Under the pieces are notes generated by a model. That model ran no database searches. It was not told the origin of the DNA and saw only the letters and a program-made list of their open reading frames with translations. Of a stretch of 64,000 nucleotides of DNA, positions 59,635 through 64,000 are shown in pieces (position 1 is the first letter of the stretch; each line of letters opens with the position of its first letter). Source of the DNA: Mytilisepta virgata. Its lineage: Eukaryota; Mollusca; Bivalvia; Mytilida; Mytilidae. The stretch lies in NCBI GenBank assembly GCA_028015205.1, contig CM051520.1, positions 63,868,694 to 63,932,693 of the forward strand, written 5' to 3'. A program made the translations under genes and the position numbers.

Positions 59635-60716
59635 TTACAGAGTTACCTCCCTCAACACAGTAAATCTTGTATTCTAAGAAACCATAACATAAACATGAAA
59701 ACATTGGGGTGGAAAATGTTCAGTCAGATAATTCATCACAAAGATATTAGATAACTCTTTCAGGAGGCATAACTCAGTCAAAATATTGACGGACGACTTA
59801 AAAATCAAAGATAATGTAATGTTCGAGGTCAGATATCATGATCCACAACCCGTATAAAAAATGATGTGAATGTCCAAGGTCAAGTCATATTCATATAAGC
59901 ATGCGACATGTGTCGTTGCTCTCGGTATTAAATGAAAATACCATGTTTTACATGTTATTTATAGATAGTTGTCGAGCAACGTTTCCTTCAGTAGTAGTTT
60001 CATTGACGTATATAAAGATTCAAAATGCATGTATAAGCCAAAACGTGTTCATGCAAATTGACTAGGTTTGACGTTAGACACATGGGGCTGTGGGATACTT
60101 CTAAAACAAGAAACGAAATAGAAACGAAGCACAGCGAAACGAAATGAAACACAGCGAAACGAAACGAAACACAACAAAACGAAACAAAACACAGCGAAAC
60201 AAAACGGAACAACGAAACGAAACAAAACAGAACAGAACTAAATAAAGACATTTTTAATGAATTATGATTAATTAGAGCAAATACTTTAGATACAATAGTC
60301 TTAGTTGGTTTATATTACAAGTCTCATTTCTTTAAAGCCCCTTCTTCAATAATCCATTGTAATCAGCATTAATTATTAATGAATTAAAATACCCGTTTCC
60401 ATTTCTACAGAACCCGTTTATTAGCTTCCTTGGGTGTGGGTTTTGAATAGTTCGACACATCCATGAACATAGTATTAATAATTATAAATATTCTATCCTA
60501 CAATTTAGTTCTACTCAGTCTACATAAATTTAAAGAGTTGCAATAATTTTTTTTAATTTGTTTTGGAAAACGGGGAAATATCTTTTTTTAAGTATATAGT
60601 TAAATAAAGTTTTCACCCACGTTCCTCCTTTTATTGGTTTCATATTGCATTAAGCTATATCTTTAATTATAAAAAGAATTGACGGTAGTATGTACCTTTA
60701 TAATGAGAATCTTTAC
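59635..60716 (-). repeat. inverted copy of the 21.3-22.1 kb repeat, interrupted by a microsatellite
   Basis: Complementary to 21336-22095 in two blocks (59640-59995, 60303-60630), then direct similarity to 20945-21024 up to 60716, where the LINE begins. The orientation change near 60640 implies a rearranged or palindromic repeat. Confidence 0.6.
60108..60240 (+). repeat. GAAAC-type pentanucleotide microsatellite
   Basis: Degenerate repeats of GAAAC with ACAGC interruptions. The minus-strand Phe/Ser/Val/Cys-rich open frame here is an artefact of the repeat. Confidence 0.85.
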
Positions 60717-60890
60717 AAAGACAAAATACTTTATTCACTCAGACACATACGTGTACAAGAGGACAAGCACAAACAGTTACAGAAATCAGATGACACACAA
60801 GTCAGATGACACAATAATAACATTATCACAATTAGGACATATAATAAAACATACACATGTAAGCAAATAATAAATTATATATCTACTTTA

Positions 60891-61265
60891 TTATAGGTAC
60901 TTAAATATTTTCTTAAGAAAAATGGAAAGTTTTTTATATAATGGAACATTGCAAATAGATAACAATCCTTTCATTTTTGATAAGCTTGGATTTATGGTAT
61001 AATAAGATGGTATGTACGTTTCCCGTAATTTTTTAATATTTTCATGACTACAAACAAATAAATAATGAAATTCGTTTCCTAAATCATTTTTGCACAAATG
61101 ACAGATTCTATTTTCTTTCGAAATTCCCGTCCATCTGCCCGTTTCAATTGGAAATTTTGCGTTACAGCATCTTAATTTAGAAATATTAATTCTCTCCCCT
61201 TGGTTTAATTTCAACAAGTAGGCCTCTAAGCAAAAAAGTATTTTTGAATAATGAGTAGAATTCAC
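60891..61265 (-). pseudogene. LINE ORF segment: C-terminal Cys/His domain
   Basis: Contains KFPIETGRWTGISKENRICH, LCKND and FHYLFVCSH, a CCHC-like pattern usual at the C terminus of Jockey/CR1/I-type elements, thought to help bind RNA. The stop is near 60891, with about 170 bases of 3' UTR to 60717. Confidence 0.75.
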
Positions 61266-62154
61266 CCCTTGATGTATTATCTATTTGCGAAAACCAGTGC
61301 TGAATAAACTGATCACATAATGTTTGTTTAATTACAGATTTTAAAATAGACTGATCAACAGGATATTGATATTCCCAGATATAACTCAGACCACAGTCAT
61401 CTAGTACTGACTTTACATAATTTATCCATTTAAACTTATGCGGATTAATTTCATAAAGTTTCAGCATTAGTCTATACATAATAGAGGACAATTTGTTACT
61501 GTTACATAATAGTTTGTTCCAAAATAAGACCATTCGCTGTTTAATAACAATCTCTAGTGGATATCTTCCAAGCTCGCCATAAACAATAAAATTCGGCGTG
61601 CTATTTCTTACTGTCAAATTTTTTTTGCAAAACTGAAGATGCATTCCTTCAATATTATTTTTATTTTCAAATCCCCAAACTTCTGAAGAATACAACAAAA
61701 TTGGAACAACTAGAGTATCAAAGAGCTTTAATTGAAGATCAACAGGTATATTGATGTTTTTAATTTTTATAAACAGCTCATACAGAGCTTTTTGAGCCTG
61801 ATTATGTAATTTTTTTCTTGCTGTACAAAAACTAGAATTAAAGTTGAAAGTAATCCCGAGATAAGAAAAAGAATCTTGTATGTCTATATTCTGTTCAAAT
61901 AAATTAAAAGTAAATTTCTGTTTATTTTTGCGTCTACTAAATATGACAATTTTGGTTTTCTTTATATTAACTCTCAATTTCCAGACTTCACAATATTGCT
62001 CAAAAATACTCAAGGTCTTTTTTAAACCATCTTCAGACTCTGACAACAAAACTGTGTCATCTGCATATAAGATAAGAAATATTTTCATAAACATTGTTAA
62101 TTCGTTTTGGCATAAATCTGTGATATAATTTAAACTATCAGTATTATTTTGCAA
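61186..62154 (-). pseudogene. LINE ORF segment: reverse transcriptase palm with YADD and thumb
   Basis: Catalytic LYADDTVLLSES (codons about 62070-62035), then CEVWKLRVNIKKTKIVIF and SYLGITF, which are conserved RT blocks, followed by the thumb/connection region (PILLYSSEVWGFE). It ends out of frame near 61186. A shift near 61240 leads into the Cys/His segment. Confidence 0.88.
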
Positions 62155-62805
62155 AAAAAAATTCCTCTAAATCAATGAGAAAGATCGAAAAAAGAAAAGG
62201 TGATAAATGTTCTCCTGGTTTCACACCTAAATTACAATTGAAATACTCTGAACATTCGTCTCCATGTTTCACATAAGATTTGACATTTCTATACATATTA
62301 TAAATAACAGTGAATATTTTTCCTTTTATGTTATATTTTTGTAGCTTTTGCCAAAGTCCCGCTCTCCAAACAGTGTCAAATGCACTTTTGAAATCAACGA
62401 ACGTACAGAATAATTTTTTACCAGCTGAAAAATATATTGAGATCAAAGCAAATAAGACAAAAATGTTATCAACAGTGGATAACCCGCTCCGAAATCCTGC
62501 CTGACATTTTGAGATAAGCTCTATATTATCAGCAAAATTATTCAGTCTAATATTTAAAATTGAAGAGAATGTCTTGCTAAAACACGAGTTTAACGTAATC
62601 CCTCTATACGATTCTGGATCAGAGTTAGATCCCTTGTTTTTGTATAATGGAATCATTATACCAGTGGACCAACCACAAGGAACAAAACCTGTATCAAGAA
62701 TCAAATTAAACAATTTCAAATAAACAGGCATTAAATCATCTAAAGTATGTTTGATATATTCATTTATAAAATTATCATCTCGTGGGGATTTCCCATTTTT
62801 CAAAT
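62144..62805 (-). pseudogene. LINE ORF segment: reverse transcriptase fingers and palm, part 1
   Basis: Holds NGKSPRDD, WSTGIMIPLYKNKG, SYRGITLNSCFSKTF, AGFRSGLSTVDN and FVDFKSAFDTVW, the RT blocks before the catalytic YADD. It terminates in a T8/A8 homopolymer (62150-62160), where a one-base slip moves the frame to the next segment. Confidence 0.85.
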
Positions 62806-62808
62806 TTT

Positions 62809-63999
62809 TTACCGCAGCTTAATTGGACAATTTAAAAAATTTTGTACTTCCTCGGTAATATTATCCAAATCAAAATTAACTTCCGATTCGTTATCTAGAT
62901 TATCGGCTTCATTTAATTGTTTAAAATGTTCATACAGTGATTCTAATGTAATATTACTACTATTTTTCTTTACCCCATCACGAATGCTATTCAAAATTTT
63001 CCAAAATGATTTCGAATCCTTACGCGAAACATTCCTTTGATTATTTGTAAATGCCTGTTGATATTTACTGTGTTCCCGATTAATAGTAGATTTATAACTT
63101 TTACTAGCTTGTAACATGATTCGTCTATTTTCAGCGTTTTTAAAAAAACTGGACCGCTTTCGTGCTTTGTGAAATTTTTTTCTGTCGTCTGCGCATTTCT
63201 TAAAAAAAGGTTTCGAGTTCTCGTGCTTATGAAAACTTGTGCTATTACGAGTTTTACCAAAAGTATCTCGCGCAGCATTTTTAAAATTATCAACTATTTT
63301 GCATACGACTGTATCTATATCATCTTGATGAATATTATGTCGCGAAGAAAGATTATCGAGGTCAGCTAGAGTTTGATTAATGATACCATGCTGATCATTA
63401 TGAACATAGTTAACAAATTCTAAAGATTTGGCACTATTCCATCTAATATATGATTGGGCAGTATTCTGTACAACTTTCTCAGTTTTTACAGGTAATGGGC
63501 TATGAAACGTGAAATTGATCAAACAATGACAATCAGAGAATAACGGTTCAAAGTCTTCTATATTGAACTGATTAATCAGGGGAAATAACTTGGAGGACAC
63601 AATCAAGTAGTCTACAACACTTGTATCTTTACACGTTTTTGCACCTATTTCTTTGTCACCGCCAACTCTTGAATTTACAATATAAATATTAAGTTTTTTA
63701 CATAAATTTAACAGTTTATGCCCATAATTATTCGGGTTACATTGACATTGGGTAACTCTTATCAACGGAATATTATGACAACATAAGTTTTCCAAATCAA
63801 ACATAAAATCTATTATCTCAGTATCATCATCTAAATTAAAAATATCCATCAGGGTTTCATCTGGAACAATATAATCATTAAGAGTACTAGTTTTGGCATT
63901 AAAATCACCAATCAAAGCGTAATTATATTTTTGTTCTTTTGACAATTCTAGTAATTCAGTCTCAATCTCATCAAATGCTTCAGTTGATGAATATTTCGT
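62809..63999 (-). pseudogene. LINE ORF segment: endonuclease and linker
   Basis: Open from the window edge (the frame runs through STEAFDEIETELLEL into GDFNAKTS) to a stop near 62809. It holds the GDFN active-site motif and the distal FSDCHC motif of exo/endonuclease/phosphatase-fold nucleases, which nick target DNA to prime reverse transcription. A basic linker with FGKTRNS and KHENSKPFFKK follows. The frame shifts by one base near 62818 before AVKNLKNGKSP, the usual start of the RT domain. Confidence 0.8.
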
Positions 64000-64000
64000 G

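Larger units (their letters stand above)
60717..64000 (-). mobile_element. non-LTR retrotransposon, 3' part, APE-type endonuclease and reverse transcriptase
   Basis: On the minus strand, from the window end: endonuclease region (ALIGDFNAKTS, then FSDCHCLINFTF as the SDH-type site), linker, reverse transcriptase (LKNGKSPRDDN, ESYRGITLNS, CQAGFRSGLSTVDN, DFKSAFDTVW, LYADDTVLLSES at about 62070) and a C-terminal Cys/His segment (CHLCKND, then FHYLFVCSH). Three one-base shifts interrupt it, so this copy is probably inactive. The layout fits the Jockey/CR1/I group. The 5' part, including any ORF1, is beyond the window. It inserted into the repeat that ends at 60716. Confidence 0.88.

Noticed and set aside
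60000..60251. Minus-strand 83-codon frame rich in Phe, Ser, Val and Cys
   Set aside because: It is a translation of the GAAAC-type microsatellite; period and composition explain it.
61880..62128. Plus-strand open frames across 61.8-63.4 kb
   Set aside because: They are antisense shadows of the LINE reverse transcriptase and endonuclease segments.

Overview
The window is eukaryotic nuclear DNA: AT-rich, intron-rich, with short exons bounded by GT/AG, many tandem and interspersed repeats, tRNA-derived SINEs, MITE-like elements, a Penelope-type GIY-YIG relic and a non-LTR retrotransposon. Repeat style plus EGF-like receptor exons of the MEGF/Draper type point to a bivalve mollusc, most likely a mussel. 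That is inference; no species marker is present.

The dominant structure is a direct segmental duplication. Unit A (about 619-20768) and unit B (about 35797-54807) are collinear for about 19-20 kb and separated by about 15 kb of unrelated sequence. Both carry small exons of a type I membrane receptor: a two-exon EGF-like module, short Ser/Thr-rich stalk exons, and transmembrane/cytoplasmic-tail exons. Nearly all stalk and tail exons are phase 1, so cassettes can be skipped or exchanged without losing frame. Only copy B has a visible start: a signal-peptide exon (34550-34647) and a Cys-rich second exon (35024-35109), both outside the duplicated block. Joining the intact copy B exons gives 1035 nt in frame, a predicted 344-residue receptor whose tail has two YxxL motifs nine residues apart, an ITAM-like arrangement. 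Unit A has two tail exons: a short tail with YDLIDE (8387-8619) and the ITAM-like tail (15825-16324). In copy B the short-tail exon is broken by a 32-nt deletion, a stalk exon has lost its splice acceptor, and a second EGF exon pair seen in A is missing.

The stretch between the units (20.8-35.8 kb) holds repeat blocks, a minus-strand coding relic with one in-frame stop (25255-25626), degenerate 165-bp tandem repeats, two TIR elements, the GIY-YIG relic (32457-33313), a SINE, and the first two exons of gene B. The right flank (54.8-64 kb) holds dispersed repeats, a GAAAC-type microsatellite and the 3' part of a minus-strand LINE that runs off the window end.

The most unusual non-genic objects are two insertions found only in unit B. 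Both have TIRs beginning TGGCA and a core of spaced, self-palindromic AAGATATCTT motifs. One has 13-bp direct repeats and a matching empty site in unit A. The other contains a palindrome with 143-nt arms that has copied 97 bp of its own host flank in inverted orientation.
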